Made by a program: the position numbers and the translations under genes. The notes beneath the pieces were generated by a model that was given only the letters and a program-made list of their open reading frames with translations, was not told the DNA's origin and searched no databases. A stretch of 64,000 nt of DNA from Mesorhizobium sp. M4B.F.Ca.ET.058.02.1.1 (GTDB taxonomy: Bacteria; Pseudomonadota; Alphaproteobacteria; Rhizobiales; Rhizobiaceae), in assembly GCF_003952505.1 (NCBI RefSeq), contig NZ_CP034450.1:558001-622000 (forward strand). The letters run 5' to 3'. This document shows positions 1-8,974 of this stretch, in pieces (position 1 is the stretch's first letter; the number at the start of each line of letters is the position of its first letter).

Positions 1-204
1 GAATGCCTGGTCGAGCACGAGATGGGCGTTGACGAGATCGTTGCGCGCGGCCATGACCGGGCGACAGTGGCGCGGGTCGAGCACCTGCTCTACATCGCCG
101 AATACAAGCGCCGGCAGGCCGCACCGGGCGTGAAGATCACTAGGAAGAACTTCGGCCGCGACCGCCGCTATCCGATCACCAACCGGTTCAGGGACGGGCG
201 GTAA
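1..204 (+). CDS. nadE: NAD+ synthetase, C-terminal fragment (5' end outside window)
   Basis: The frame is open from base 1 and ends in TAA, leaving the last 67 residues. The tail ITRKNFGRDRRYPITNRF matches the C-terminus I know from rhizobial glutamine-dependent NAD+ synthetases, which amidate deamido-NAD to NAD+ in the cytoplasm. The ATP-binding and glutaminase domains lie upstream of the window, so identity rests on this tail alone. Confidence 0.8.
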   Translation, partial: ECLVEHEMGVDEIVARGHDRATVARVEHLLYIAEYKRRQAAPGVKITRKNFGRDRRYPITNRFRDGR

Positions 205-627
205 GCGCTCCGTCCGCAGCGCAGCCGCATAGCCTGAGCCACGGCAACGGCACAACCCGCCGTTGTTGCAAAATCGTCTCACTGCTTGGACCAGATGCGC
301 ATTTGGTCGCAGCCTGGCTTGGCGATGCGCAGGGGCGTCTCTATAAAGGCGTCTCCGCGATTCTCCACCTGGAGGAACCGAATGCCACAATTTGACATCG
401 TTATGCGAGGCCGCGAAGCCTAGGTCCTGATCGAGGCCTCGCGAAGGCTTGCCTTCGCGACAAGAACTCGATCGAGGAGAGGCATCTGCCGCTGCCGGTC
501 GCCGCCGGCATATGGGCGTGCCGCCACTATGCTGAACCTCCGCATTCCCGGCGCCAGATTGGCGCCAACGCGGTTTTCTCAATTTCCAGCTTACCGGGAC
601 CGGGCACATTTGCGCCTGGATGACATC
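205..627. other. Intergenic region with a 13-residue ORF and a perfect hairpin
   Basis: No full gene is visible between nadE and the ABC exporter. A GGAGG at 371-375 precedes an ATG at 382 that opens a 13-residue ORF (MPQFDIVMRGREA, stop at 421-423). Its start resembles the first strand of amidohydrolases (FDIVIRG), so it may be a remnant; this is a guess. A perfect 9-bp stem with a 2-nt loop lies at 440-459 without a T tract. Confidence 0.35.
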
Positions 628-2433
628 ATGGCTCGTTTTCGAATCGATCTGCGTGCCGAAGCCTTCCGCAGCGTGCTTGGCTTCACGCTCGGCCATTGGC
701 GGCGCCAGCCGTGGCGGCTTTCGCTGATCATGGCCGCCTTCCTTTTGTCGACGCTGGCCGATGTGCTGACGCCGCTCTATTCCGGACGGCTGGTCGACGC
801 CGTCGCCAGCAGTGGTGCTGCCGACGACGTCGCCTGGAACGCGGCAATCTCAGCCTTCTGGATGCTGGTCGCCCTGGCGCTGACCGGCGTCGTGCTGCGC
901 AACGCCGCCTTCATGGCCATCGTCGAGCTGACGCTGAAGATGATGGCCGACATCGCCGCCGACGCCTTCCACCGCGTCCAGCGTTTTTCCACCGACTGGC
1001 ATGCCAACAGCTTCGCCGGCTCGACCGTGCGCAAGATCACGCGCGGCATGTGGGCGCTCGACCTGCTCAATGACACGATCCTGATCGCACTGTTGCCGTC
1101 GGTCGTCATGCTCGTCGGCTCGACCCTGCTGCTCGGCTGGTTCTGGCCGCTGATGGGCGCGGTGGTCGCCGCTGGCTCTGTGCTGTTCATCATGGTGACG
1201 GCGATGCTGTCGCTTGGCTATGTCGCGCCGGCGGCCCGGCTCGCCAACACATGGGATACGCGCCTTGGCGGTTCACTCGCCGATGCGGTGAGCTGCAATG
1301 CCGTGGTCAAGGGTTTCGGCGCCGAGGCGCGCGAGGAAGCGCGTCTTGCCTGGGTCGTCGCCAAATGGCGCGCCCGCACCCGCCGCACCTGGGTGCGCGG
1401 CACCGTCAACGGCACCACGCAGGGCACGATGCTTCTGCTGCTGCGGACGGCTGTGATCGGTCTGGCGCTGATGCTGTGGGCGTGGGGCGAGGCCAGCGCC
1501 GGCGACGTCGCCTTCGTGCTCACCTCGTTCTTCGTGCTGCAGGGCTATCTGCGCGACATCGGCACGCATATCCGCAACCTGCAGCGTTCGATCAACGACA
1601 TGGAGGAACTGGTCGACTTCCAGGCCGAACCGCTCGGCATCGAAGACCGGACGACCGCGGGGCCGATCCGCATCAGCGATGGAGGCATCAGCTTCGACAA
1701 GGTCACCTTCCACTATGGCAACCATCGGCTGCCGCTCTACCGCGATTTCTCGGTCGAAATCGCGCCCGGCGAGCGCGTCGGGCTGGTCGGCCATTCCGGT
1801 TCGGGCAAGACGACCTTCGTCAAGCTGATCCAGCGCCTCTACGATGTGAACGCCGGCAGGATCCTGATCGACGGCCAGGATATTGCCGAGGTGGCGCAGG
1901 CATCACTGCGCGCGCAGATCGCCATCGTCCAGCAGGAGCCGATCCTGTTCCACCGCTCGCTGGCCGAGAACATCGCCTATGCCCGGCCCAGCGCCACGCA
2001 GCCCGAGATCGAGCATGCGGCGCGGCTGGCGAGCGCGCATGAGTTCATCGCCAACCTGCCGAAAGGCTATGGCACGCTGGTCGGCGAGCGCGGCGTGAAG
2101 CTGTCGGGCGGCGAGCGCCAGCGGGTGGCGATCGCGCGTGCCTTCCTCGCCGACGCGCGCGTCCTGATCCTCGACGAGGCGACGTCCAGCCTCGATTCGG
2201 AATCGGAGGTGCTGATCCAGCAGGCGATGGAGCGGTTGATGGTCGGCCGCACGACGCTGGTCATCGCCCACCGGCTGTCGACCGTCAGGGCGCTCGACAG
2301 GCTGCTGGTGTTCGATCGTGGCCGCATCGTCGAGGAGGGCTCGCATGACCAGCTGATCCGGCTGAACGGCGGCATCTATCGCCGCTTGTTCGAACGCCAG
2401 GCGCTCGAGCTGACCAAGGGTCTGGTCATCTGA
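628..2433 (+). CDS. ABC exporter, fused permease and ATP-binding protein
   Basis: This 601-residue protein has the MsbA-like layout: an N-terminal six-helix transmembrane domain (about residues 25-330) and a C-terminal nucleotide-binding domain. Walker A is GHSGSGKTT near residue 388, the ABC signature LSGGERQR near 492, and Walker B VLILDEATSSLDS near 513. The H-loop His lies in VIAHRLST. It probably works as a homodimer or heterodimer exporting lipid, drug or peptide substrates; the substrate cannot be read from sequence. I prefer the ATG at 628 to the in-frame ATG at 529, because the extra 33 residues do not look like an exporter N-terminus and 628 sits just before the typical amphipathic segment. 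Confidence 0.9.
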   Translation: MARFRIDLRAEAFRSVLGFTLGHWRRQPWRLSLIMAAFLLSTLADVLTPLYSGRLVDAVASSGAADDVAWNAAISAFWMLVALALTGVVLRNAAFMAIVELTLKMMADIAADAFHRVQRFSTDWHANSFAGSTVRKITRGMWALDLLNDTILIALLPSVVMLVGSTLLLGWFWPLMGAVVAAGSVLFIMVTAMLSLGYVAPAARLANTWDTRLGGSLADAVSCNAVVKGFGAEAREEARLAWVVAKWRARTRRTWVRGTVNGTTQGTMLLLLRTAVIGLALMLWAWGEASAGDVAFVLTSFFVLQGYLRDIGTHIRNLQRSINDMEELVDFQAEPLGIEDRTTAGPIRISDGGISFDKVTFHYGNHRLPLYRDFSVEIAPGERVGLVGHSGSGKTTFVKLIQRLYDVNAGRILIDGQDIAEVAQASLRAQIAIVQQEPILFHRSLAENIAYARPSATQPEIEHAARLASAHEFIANLPKGYGTLVGERGVKLSGGERQRVAIARAFLADARVLILDEATSSLDSESEVLIQQAMERLMVGRTTLVIAHRLSTVRALDRLLVFDRGRIVEEGSHDQLIRLNGGIYRRLFERQALELTKGLVI

Positions 2434-2503
2434 CGTGAAAGAGGGCATCCACTCGCTCCGGACGCCCTTCAAATCGACACAGAGGCAAGGCCCGCTGAGG
2501 CGA

Positions 2504-2872
2504 TCAGCCGTAGTGCAACTTCGGCTTCGGCTCGGTGCCGGTGAACTGGACGCCGACGCGATCGTTGCGGCGCCAGCGGACCTCCGATCGGTAGGCGACG
2601 CCGTCGACCGGTACATAGAGCAGGAAGCGATCGGGAACGCGGGCGTCCGGCGCGACCTTCAGCTCGGCGCCGCCCTCATTCTGGTTGCGCAAGGTGCAGC
2701 TGATCTCGGAATTCTTGATGCCGGTGATGATCGAACCGCCCTTGAGCACGCGCTGGCGGTGCTTGCGACGGCTGTCGCTGGAATTGTTTTCGAGTGGTTG
2801 TGTGGTGTTGGTCATCGCCAAGTATGCCAGGGCAGCCGAATCGATCTTAGAGGTCATACTGGCGCGCGGCAA
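2504..2872 (-). CDS. Single-domain PilZ protein
   Basis: A small soluble protein (122 residues at most) with one PilZ domain, the cyclic-di-GMP receptor fold. The arginine patch RRKHRQR is followed by LRNQNEGGAEL, which corresponds to the family D/N-x-S-x-x-G motif but with Asn in place of Ser. This pattern is common in small rhizobial PilZ proteins, and ligand binding is not assured. In-frame ATGs at 2857 and 2815 are alternatives; starting at 2815 gives about 103 residues, close to the usual family size. It is convergent with the ABC exporter upstream. Confidence 0.8.
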   Translation of the reverse strand: MPRASMTSKIDSAALAYLAMTNTTQPLENNSSDSRRKHRQRVLKGGSIITGIKNSEISCTLRNQNEGGAELKVAPDARVPDRFLLYVPVDGVAYRSEVRWRRNDRVGVQFTGTEPKPKLHYG

Positions 2873-2920
2873 TGACCGGTCCGAAGCATGGCTCCGCCGT
2901 GCCGGTGTTAGGCGGTCAAT

Positions 2921-3409
2921 TCACGCGAATTTGCGCGGATTGGCGCAGAAATGGGCGATGATCTGGCAGAGGTCCGGCTCGTTGACCATGCGCACGGCTT
3001 CGGTCGAGTTCACCCATTTGCGGGTGCGCGCCCGCTTTTCCTTCCAGCGGTCGGCAACGCGGTCGACCCGCAGCGGGAAGACCAGCACCTCGCAAGGCAC
3101 TTCCTCGCCGGAAGCGAGTGCCTTGGCATAGAAATAGCGGCCGGCTTCGAGATGGGAGACCGTGCCGCGCAACCCGGCTTCTTCGCCGGCCTCGCGCGCC
3201 GCCGCCTCGCAAAGCGGCTCCTTGGCTTCCGGCCAACCCTTGGGCAGCACCCAACGGCCGGTGTCGCGGCTGGTGATCAGCATGATCTCGACGCCATCGC
3301 CGGCCTCGCGCCAGGGCAAAGCGGCAACCTGCAGGCGGCACGGCGCGGTGCCGAACAGTCGCCGGACCCTTTCGGCTAGATGATAGTGCGTCGTTGGCCT
3401 CGTCAACAT
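2921..3409 (-). CDS. Nudix hydrolase, DIPP-like
   Basis: A 162-residue protein with a complete Nudix box at about residues 58-80: G(x5)E(x7)REAGEEAGL with REAGEE as the metal-binding core. Family members hydrolyse nucleoside diphosphates linked to another moiety; the surrounding WVLPKG and late RKW resemble diphosphoinositol-polyphosphate-type members. An in-frame TTG at 3484 would add a basic 25-residue leader, but the ATG at 3409 gives a normal-length protein. Substrate unknown. Confidence 0.85.
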   Translation of the reverse strand: MLTRPTTHYHLAERVRRLFGTAPCRLQVAALPWREAGDGVEIMLITSRDTGRWVLPKGWPEAKEPLCEAAAREAGEEAGLRGTVSHLEAGRYFYAKALASGEEVPCEVLVFPLRVDRVADRWKEKRARTRKWVNSTEAVRMVNEPDLCQIIAHFCANPRKFA

Positions 3410-3618
3410 TGGAGAAGCTAGCCCCAGCCCTCGAACTCGTTGTCGCCTTAAGAAACGAATCTTACGACCGATTATACGCAACAAAAGTAAAAAACTTCAC
3501 AGGAACTTGTTGAATTCCACCAAGAAAAGTCGATCACGCGAAACAGGGCTCTCGGCGCTCCTTGCTCGCGTAGCAAAAAAATGCACGCTGAATCGTTTCA
3601 GTAGAATATCTAACCAGG
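3410..3618. promoter_or_regulatory. AT-rich intergenic region with a possible leftward promoter
   Basis: The stretch between the Nudix gene and gpt is markedly AT-rich for this genome. On the minus strand a perfect TATAAT (plus-strand 3472-3477) lies about 63 nt upstream of the Nudix ATG. The candidate -35 about 17 nt further up is only weakly matched (TGAAGT). No gene is seen here. The promoter is an inference from motif and position. Confidence 0.3.
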
Positions 3619-4119
3619 TCAGCCGGCGTGATCGTCGGCGATCGGCTTCTGGTAAGTGAAGCCCATATCCCAGGGAAAGTAGATCCAGGTATCCTGGCTG
3701 ACCTCGGTGACGAAGGTATCGACCAGCGGTCGCCCCTTCGGCTTGGCGTAGACGGTGGCGAAATGCGCCTTAGGCATCATGGCGCGTACGATGCCCGCGG
3801 TCTTGCCGGTGTCGGTGAGGTCGTCGATGATCAGCACACCGGCGCCGTCGTCGGCGAGCAACGCCGGCGTGATTTCCTTCAGAACCTGCAACTGCCCCTG
3901 GCTGGTGTAGTCGTGATAGGAGGCGACGCAAACCGTCTCGATGACCCGGATGCCGAGCTCGCGCGAGATGATGGCGGCTGGCACAAGGCCGCCGCGGGTG
4001 ATGCAGACGATCGCCTTCCACTGCCCCTTGCTGGCGCCGGCAAGCCGCCAGGCAAGCGCGCGGGCGTCGCGGTGGAACTGGTCCCAGGAGACCGGGAAGG
4101 CTTTTTCGGGAAGGGACAT
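3619..4119 (-). CDS. gpt: Xanthine-guanine phosphoribosyltransferase
   Basis: A 166-residue cytoplasmic purine salvage enzyme that converts xanthine or guanine plus PRPP to XMP or GMP. The PRPP-binding loop is [13 protein letters not shown], and the N-terminal ITRGGLVPA loop is typical of the family. The ATG at 4119 has a GGAG upstream at a rather long distance; an in-frame GTG at 4140 is less likely. It is slightly longer than the E. coli enzyme but collinear with rhizobial ones as I recall them. Confidence 0.92.
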   Translation of the reverse strand: MSLPEKAFPVSWDQFHRDARALAWRLAGASKGQWKAIVCITRGGLVPAAIISRELGIRVIETVCVASYHDYTSQGQLQVLKEITPALLADDGAGVLIIDDLTDTGKTAGIVRAMMPKAHFATVYAKPKGRPLVDTFVTEVSQDTWIYFPWDMGFTYQKPIADDHAG

Positions 4120-4268
4120 TTTTCGCGCACTCCGCAACACGCGACCAGGCGCGTGACGACATCCAAGGGGAATGCAGGCGGAATTAGCGGGAAAATGCCG
4201 CCCTTGGCAAGGTGGCGGCTAGCGATACCGGTGGACTTAACGCCGCGCTTGCTTTGAACGGCGTTAGG

Positions 4269-5102
4269 TCATCTAGACAGGAAGGCCGCCACTGGCGCGG
4301 TGCGCAGCACCGTGCGTGTCACGCCGCCGAACAGCAGTTGGCGCAGCCAGGAATGGCTGTAAGCGCCGAGCACGAGCAAGTCGGCGCCGGTCTCGGCGAT
4401 GCGTGTCTGGATCAGGTCATCGACGGAACCGCCATTCGACCTCTGCACCGAGACGCTGACGGTGGCGCCGTGCCTGGAGAGCGCCGCGGCGATCTCGGCG
4501 CCGGCGGCCTCCGGGGCTTCGTCCAGCGTCTCCGGCGGATCGATGATCAATATGTCCGTCTTCTCCGCCTCGCTGATGAAGGGCAGGGCGTCGAAGGCGG
4601 CGCGTGCGGCCTCCTTGCTGCCGTTCCAGGCCAGGAGCACACGCTTGAAGGTTGTGATGAGGGGGCCTTCATGCGGCACCACGAGCACGGGCCGTCCGGC
4701 ATCATAGACCAGCGTGTCGACATCGGCGCTCGGATCGCCGCCGGTGTCGCGCTGGGCGGCGATGATCAGGTCGGCTGCACGGACGCTTGAAATGCCGGTC
4801 AGCGCGCTGTCGCCGGAAAAGCTCTCGAGGCTGCGCCACTCGAAGGATAGGCCCGACGCTTCGATGCGCCTCAGGAAAAGCGCTTCCAGCTTGTCGGCGC
4901 GTTCCCGGTTCATCTCGGCCGACACCTGCAGGAACTCGGTGTCCGGAAAGCCGGTCGCCGAGGTGTAGGGGACTGGAAGCGCCTCGGCATGGATGCCGAC
5001 GAGATGGCTTTGAAAGCGGTCGGCAAGCGGGATGGCGCAATCGAGCACGCGCTCGGCGTCCTGCTCGTTCTGCAATATGGCGACGATGGTCTTGAAGCGC
5101 AT
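4269..5102 (-). CDS. Tandem universal stress protein
   Basis: A 277-residue protein made of two Usp (adenine-nucleotide alpha-hydrolase-like) domains, about residues 1-140 and 150-277. The second ends with LVLGAYSHSWLRQLLFGGV, which aligns with the family ATP-binding G-x2-G-x9-G segment; the first domain is more divergent. A GAGGG lies ahead of the ATG. Usp proteins are soluble stress-related ATP-binding or AMP-cycling proteins; no specific role can be read. It is in line with gpt and the CinA-like gene but with sizeable gaps. Confidence 0.88.
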   Translation of the reverse strand: MRFKTIVAILQNEQDAERVLDCAIPLADRFQSHLVGIHAEALPVPYTSATGFPDTEFLQVSAEMNRERADKLEALFLRRIEASGLSFEWRSLESFSGDSALTGISSVRAADLIIAAQRDTGGDPSADVDTLVYDAGRPVLVVPHEGPLITTFKRVLLAWNGSKEAARAAFDALPFISEAEKTDILIIDPPETLDEAPEAAGAEIAAALSRHGATVSVSVQRSNGGSVDDLIQTRIAETGADLLVLGAYSHSWLRQLLFGGVTRTVLRTAPVAAFLSR

Positions 5103-5183
5103 GGCAATCCCTCATCTTGCGGCGATCGAAAATCGCCTGCGACAAACGCTAGAGGAGCGCGCTTGGTTCCGGAATGACCTGGA

Positions 5184-5927
5184 TCAACCGGCCGCCTTGG
5201 CGAGGCCGGCCACCATGGCTTCGACATCCCTGCGCGCGGCCTCCAGCGCTTCCTCGCTGCGGGCGCGCACGACGAGTTCGGTCCAGAACTTGCCGTCGCC
5301 ATATTTCGGGTAAGAGCCGATGATGGTGTCGGAATGCGCCTTCTGGATATCGGCCAGGGGGCCGCCGATCAGGCCCTCGCCGAACGGGCACTGGACCGTC
5401 ACCGACAGCATTTTGGTCCCCGCCTTCAGCGTCGGCACGACATTGTCGAGCATGGCCTGGAAGATCGACGGCACGCCGGCCATGACATGGACGTTGCCGA
5501 TGCGGAAGCCCGGCGCGATAGACACCGGATTGTCGATATGGTCGGCGCCACGCGGCATGCGCGCCATGCGCTTCCTCGCCTCGGTGTATTCAATGCCGCG
5601 CGCGGCATAGCTCGCTTCCAGCATCGCATAGGCCTTGGCGTCGTATTCGCATGGCACGCTGAACGCCTTGGCGATCGAATCGGCGGTGATGTCGTCATGC
5701 GTGGGGCCGATGCCGCCGGTGGTGAAGACGTAGGTGTAGCGAGCGCGCACGGCATTGACCGCGGCGACGATCTCGTCCTCCTCGTCGGCAACGATGCGCA
5801 CTTCCTTCAGGTCGATGCCTATGGCCGTCATGATGTCGGCAAGGTGGCCGATGTTCTTGTCCTTGGTCCGGCCCGACAGGATCTCGTCGCCGATGACGAG
5901 CATGGCGGCGGTGACAATTTCAGGCAT
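5184..5927 (-). CDS. CinA-like molybdopterin-binding domain protein
   Basis: A 247-residue protein covering only the N-terminal half of CinA, the MoCF-biosynthesis fold, with the diagnostic loop TTGGIGPTHDD near residue 75 and GDEILSGRT near residue 13. It lacks the C-terminal nicotinamide-nucleotide amidase (PncC) domain; stand-alone forms are common in Rhizobiales. GGAG eight bases before the ATG at 5927 decides the start over an upstream in-frame ATG at 5942. Exact enzymatic role is unknown. Confidence 0.88.
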   Translation of the reverse strand: MPEIVTAAMLVIGDEILSGRTKDKNIGHLADIMTAIGIDLKEVRIVADEEDEIVAAVNAVRARYTYVFTTGGIGPTHDDITADSIAKAFSVPCEYDAKAYAMLEASYAARGIEYTEARKRMARMPRGADHIDNPVSIAPGFRIGNVHVMAGVPSIFQAMLDNVVPTLKAGTKMLSVTVQCPFGEGLIGGPLADIQKAHSDTIIGSYPKYGDGKFWTELVVRARSEEALEAARRDVEAMVAGLAKAAG

Positions 5928-6063
5928 GGCTGGCTCCGGCAAACAGGGTCGCCTGAGATAGCGCGGCGATGGGCCGCCGGCAATCAGCCAGCACTATGCC
6001 ACGGCGGCGCCTTGCAGCGACATCTGCGGCGGGTAATCTGCCTCGGTCTGCTGCGGGTGGAAG

Positions 6064-7031
6064 ATGTCGATATCGATTCTGTGGTGGCTGCTCGGTGGCG
6101 TGGTCGTGCTGGCGGTCGTGGTACTTCTTTTTTTGGTGCTGGCGACATGGTGGATCGCCGCCAAGGCGAAACGGCTGGTGCCGGCGCGCGGAACGTTTGT
6201 CGAGATCGACGGCAACCGCATCCATTATGTCGAGGAAGGCGAGGGCAGGCCGATCGTTTTCCTGCATGGGCTAGGCGCCCAGCACCATCATTTCCGCCAC
6301 ACGCTGTTCGGCCGTTTTGGCCCCGGATATAGGCTGATCGCGCTCGACCGTCCGGGCTCTGGCTATTCGGTGCGGGCTGGCGACGCCACCGGGCGACTGC
6401 CCGAGCAGGCCGAAATCGTGCGGCGCTTCATCGACAAGCTGGGGCTGGAGAAGCCGCTGGTCGTTGGTCATTCGCTGGGCGGCGCAATCGCGCTGACGCT
6501 GGCGGTGGAGCACCCCGGGAGGATTTCGGGCATCGCCTTGCTCGCACCCCTGACGCATCTGGAAACCAGGGTGCGCCAGAAATTCGACCTGCTCTACGTT
6601 CCTTCGCGGCTGCTGCGCCGGATCATGGCGTATACGGTGGCGATACCGTTGAGTTTGAAATACGCGGAGCCGACAATGAGGTTCATCTTCGCGAGCAGGC
6701 CGTTCCAGGTGACTATATGACCGGAGGAGGCGGCTGGCTCGGGTTGCGGCCCGCCCATTTCCATGCAACCTCGACCGATGTTGTTGCGGTGGAACAGGAT
6801 CTCGGCCGCATCGAGCAGCGCTATGGCGAGATCGCCATGCCTGCCGGCATTTTGTTCGGCACCGCCGACCGCGTCATTGGCATGGCTGTCCATGGCCAAC
6901 CGATGCGGGACAGGCTCAAAGGGCTCGATTTCGAGGCCGTCGACGGCGTGGGCCACATGCCGCAATTCATCGAGCCGGAGCGCGTCGCCGCTTTCGTCAG
7001 GCGCATTGCCGAGCGGGCGTTTGCTGGCTGA
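6064..7031 (+). pseudogene. Membrane-anchored alpha/beta hydrolase, frameshifted
   Basis: The first part (6064-6720) has an N-terminal membrane helix (about residues 5-32), an oxyanion HGLG and the nucleophile elbow GHSLGG. It then runs into a stop at 6718-6720. The rest of the lid and the C-terminal part (GILFGTADRVIG, acid region; DGVGHMPQF with the catalytic His) continues in another frame to 7031. Reading the second frame back gives EQAVPGDYMTGGG, which joins smoothly if one G is restored near 6691 (TTC-GGC-GAG). One-base deletion is therefore the simplest explanation, either a real mutation or a sequencing error. Confidence 0.8.
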
Positions 7032-7115
7032 ACATCACCCAGCCCTCACGACAATTCACTGAACCTTCGACGTGACCATCGGGTCTGACCCATGTCGCAT
7101 CAGGGAGCAAAACCA

Positions 7116-7400
7116 ATGATGATGAGACTGCTTGCAGCCTCGGCTTTGACGATCGGCCTCGCCACATCGGCATTGGCCCAGTCGGCCGAGACAACGTCTG
7201 GAAGCCATCGCAACTGGCTGTTCGAAACGAAGACACGTTCCCCGTCGATCGCAACACCACGGCCAGCATTGCCGGCAGCGATGCGTCAGGCCTGAACACG
7301 CTGGGCAACCCCGGCCCGGCCGGGCCTTGCGCCTCTAGCACGTCCGGACCCGACGCCAATGCCGGGCAAGAACGTCAACGATCAGTATTGCGGCAAGTAG
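7116..7400 (+). pseudogene. Small secreted protein gene with two opposing frameshifts
   Basis: The ATG at 7116 opens a clear signal peptide (MMMRLLAASALTIGLATSALA). The reading frame makes sense only if it moves at about 7190 into a second frame (DNVWKPSQLAVRNEDTFPVD, TASIAGSDASGLNTLGNPG). It then moves back near 7350 into the original frame to end NVNDQYCGK at 7398-7400. One missing G at 7190 (GAG-GAC) and one extra C in the CCC at about 7348-7351 would explain this. As written, translation stops at 7293-7295. The family is unrecognised beyond being a short exported protein of about 94 residues. Confidence 0.6.
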
Positions 7401-7485
7401 CAGACCGCACGCTTTCCAAGTGGCGGCAGGGTGCCATGGCGGGTATCGGCGGCCGCTGTGGCAAGGGCCGCGCCAGGAGCAGACG

Positions 7486-7725
7486 CTAGTCGGAAACTTC
7501 GGTTTGTGGCCGATCCCGGCCGTCGGCCAGTTCGTCGTGCCAATTGCCTTCGGCGTCCTCGTATTGGATGCCGTCCGTGGCGCCGGCGATCTGCTGCTCG
7601 GCCGAAGCGATCTCGGCGGCGCGCAGCGCGTCCTGGTGGGTAGGGAACGTCTCCGAAAAGGTCGCACCGACCTTGTAGGCCCAGCCGCCATCGTGCTCGA
7701 CGATCTTGTAAGTCAGCTTCGCCAT
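7486..7725 (-). CDS. DUF2188-like small protein
   Basis: A 79-residue soluble protein. The N-terminal LTYKIVEHDGGWAYKVGATF and FPTHQDALRAAEIAS match the DUF2188 pattern (a short beta hairpin with GGW, then a helix), and the tail is acidic. A strong GGAGG five bases before the ATG supports expression. Function is unknown. It is followed on the same strand, upstream, by the DUF982 gene. Confidence 0.75.
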   Translation of the reverse strand: MAKLTYKIVEHDGGWAYKVGATFSETFPTHQDALRAAEIASAEQQIAGATDGIQYEDAEGNWHDELADGRDRPQTEVSD

Positions 7726-7756
7726 GAAGTCCTCCGGTTGAAAAGCCCCCTTTTGC

Positions 7757-8035
7757 TCAATGCAGCCGATCGTCGGGCAAGCGGTCGTCGGGCACCAGCA
7801 CTTCCGATTCCTTGGCCGCCTCGATCAAGGCCCGGCGCGCATCCGCCGTCGAACGATATCCTTCCAGCACTTTGAGGCAAGTGTCGACGGCATCACGATG
7901 CCGCGGGCCGCGATTGAGCGGCCAAACCGTCATCAGGCATTCCGCCGCTTCTTTTGTGCTGCGGATCTGGCGATATTTGCCGACATGGCCGAGTTCGACC
8001 ACCACCGGCTTTTCAAAAGGCTTGCTGTCCATCAT
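7757..8035 (-). CDS. DUF982 family protein
   Basis: A 92-residue protein with the DUF982 hallmarks: a beta-strand start (KPVVVELG), the segment TKEAAECLMTVWPLNRGPRHRDAVDTC, and a C-terminal helix (DARRALIEAAKES). The family is small, of unknown function and concentrated in rhizobia, often in many copies. The second Met at 8032 could equally be the start. The tail repeats PDDRL twice. Confidence 0.78.
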   Translation of the reverse strand: MMDSKPFEKPVVVELGHVGKYRQIRSTKEAAECLMTVWPLNRGPRHRDAVDTCLKVLEGYRSTADARRALIEAAKESEVLVPDDRLPDDRLH

Positions 8036-8223
8036 GGCCGCAAACGCAAAGCAGCCAATTTGGTTGCAATCGTGTCTTCCAGGCTGCGCCCAAACGTCTC
8101 AGCGAAGTTGGTCAGCCCGCCGCCTTCATCCAATGCCGCATCGTCGTCACCGAGCGGGCAAGCTGCGGCGCCGGGTGGATTTCCTCGCCGAAGGTGGCCG
8201 CGTGCCAGCGAACGCCGCCGCAT
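8032..8223 (-). CDS. Doubtful 63-residue ORF overlapping the DUF982 start
   Basis: This short ORF ends in TGA overlapping the DUF982 ATG by four bases, the arrangement of translationally coupled genes. Its second half (LTNFAETFGRSLEDTIATKL) has a plausible amphipathic helix. However, the first half is Arg/Gly/Pro rich as expected of random high-GC frames, and no clear ribosome binding site is visible. Listed only because of the overlap. Confidence 0.2.
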   Translation of the reverse strand: MRRRSLARGHLRRGNPPGAAACPLGDDDAALDEGGGLTNFAETFGRSLEDTIATKLAALRLRP

Positions 8224-8273
8224 CTCTGGCGCGAAGCAGGTAACGTGATTAGACTTGAAGTCGGAGAGACCTA

Positions 8274-8831
8274 ATGCCGGGCCCGTTCGAAGCCGTTAGC
8301 ACATACTTCCATGCGAAGGATGGGAACCGTCCATTCTTGATGCGGCGCGCCTTTACTGGAGACATCCATCTGGAAATGGTCGTGAAGACCGAAGCCATCT
8401 CCTTTCCGAGTTCGGCCGACGGGGTGGCCGCGATCGAAGAGATTCTTAGTCGTGGTTTCGCCAATGATTTCGAGAACGTCTACACCTTCTGCCTTGCGCA
8501 ACCAACGGAGGCCAATCGGCGCCATTTTCCATGCCACTGGCTGGTCGGTATGTCGGCCAAGAACAATGGTCCAATTCGGGTCGGGAGCGGGCGCTACGAC
8601 TGGTATTTTACACGGGGTGCACAGTGCAAGGTCGAAAAGCTGGTCATCACCATAGATGTGATGCAGATATTTCCTGCTGATAAGCTTGACCGGATCATGG
8701 GCTGGATTACGAATCTGCCTTATCCCTGGTGCGAGCCCGGGGAGATGATGAGAGAAATGCCGCGCCTTGAAGGGCTTGCACCCATTCAGCGCTACCTGAA
8801 GGAGATTCGGCCAATTCCGCCGGAGCGCTGA
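8274..8831 (+). CDS. NTF2/SnoaL-like fold protein
   Basis: A 185-residue protein resembling the SnoaL/NTF2-like superfamily: an early helix (FEAVSTYFHAKD), then strand segments HLEMVVKTEAISF, VYTFCLAQ, HFPCHWLVGMSA and CKVEKLVITIDVMQIF. GGAGAG before the ATG supports the start. Members include small-molecule isomerases and binding proteins; no catalytic assignment is possible. Codon use here is less GC-biased than in neighbours, which hints at acquisition. Confidence 0.65.
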   Translation: MPGPFEAVSTYFHAKDGNRPFLMRRAFTGDIHLEMVVKTEAISFPSSADGVAAIEEILSRGFANDFENVYTFCLAQPTEANRRHFPCHWLVGMSAKNNGPIRVGSGRYDWYFTRGAQCKVEKLVITIDVMQIFPADKLDRIMGWITNLPYPWCEPGEMMREMPRLEGLAPIQRYLKEIRPIPPER

Positions 8832-8974
8832 TGCCCCGGAAGAAAAGCCGCTAACAACCTGCACCAGACACGAGGCGGTGAAAAATGCCGCCCTGGACCA
8901 ATGGCTGGCCCGATTGCATGAATGGCGGTTCGCGGCTAGGCCCGTGCGCGGGCACGGGTTCATCGGAGTTCATC

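Noticed and set aside
6717..7031. Separate small gene coupled to the hydrolase by ATGA overlap
   Set aside because: Its sequence is the missing C-terminal third of the hydrolase, with the catalytic His, so it is a frameshifted part and not an independent gene.
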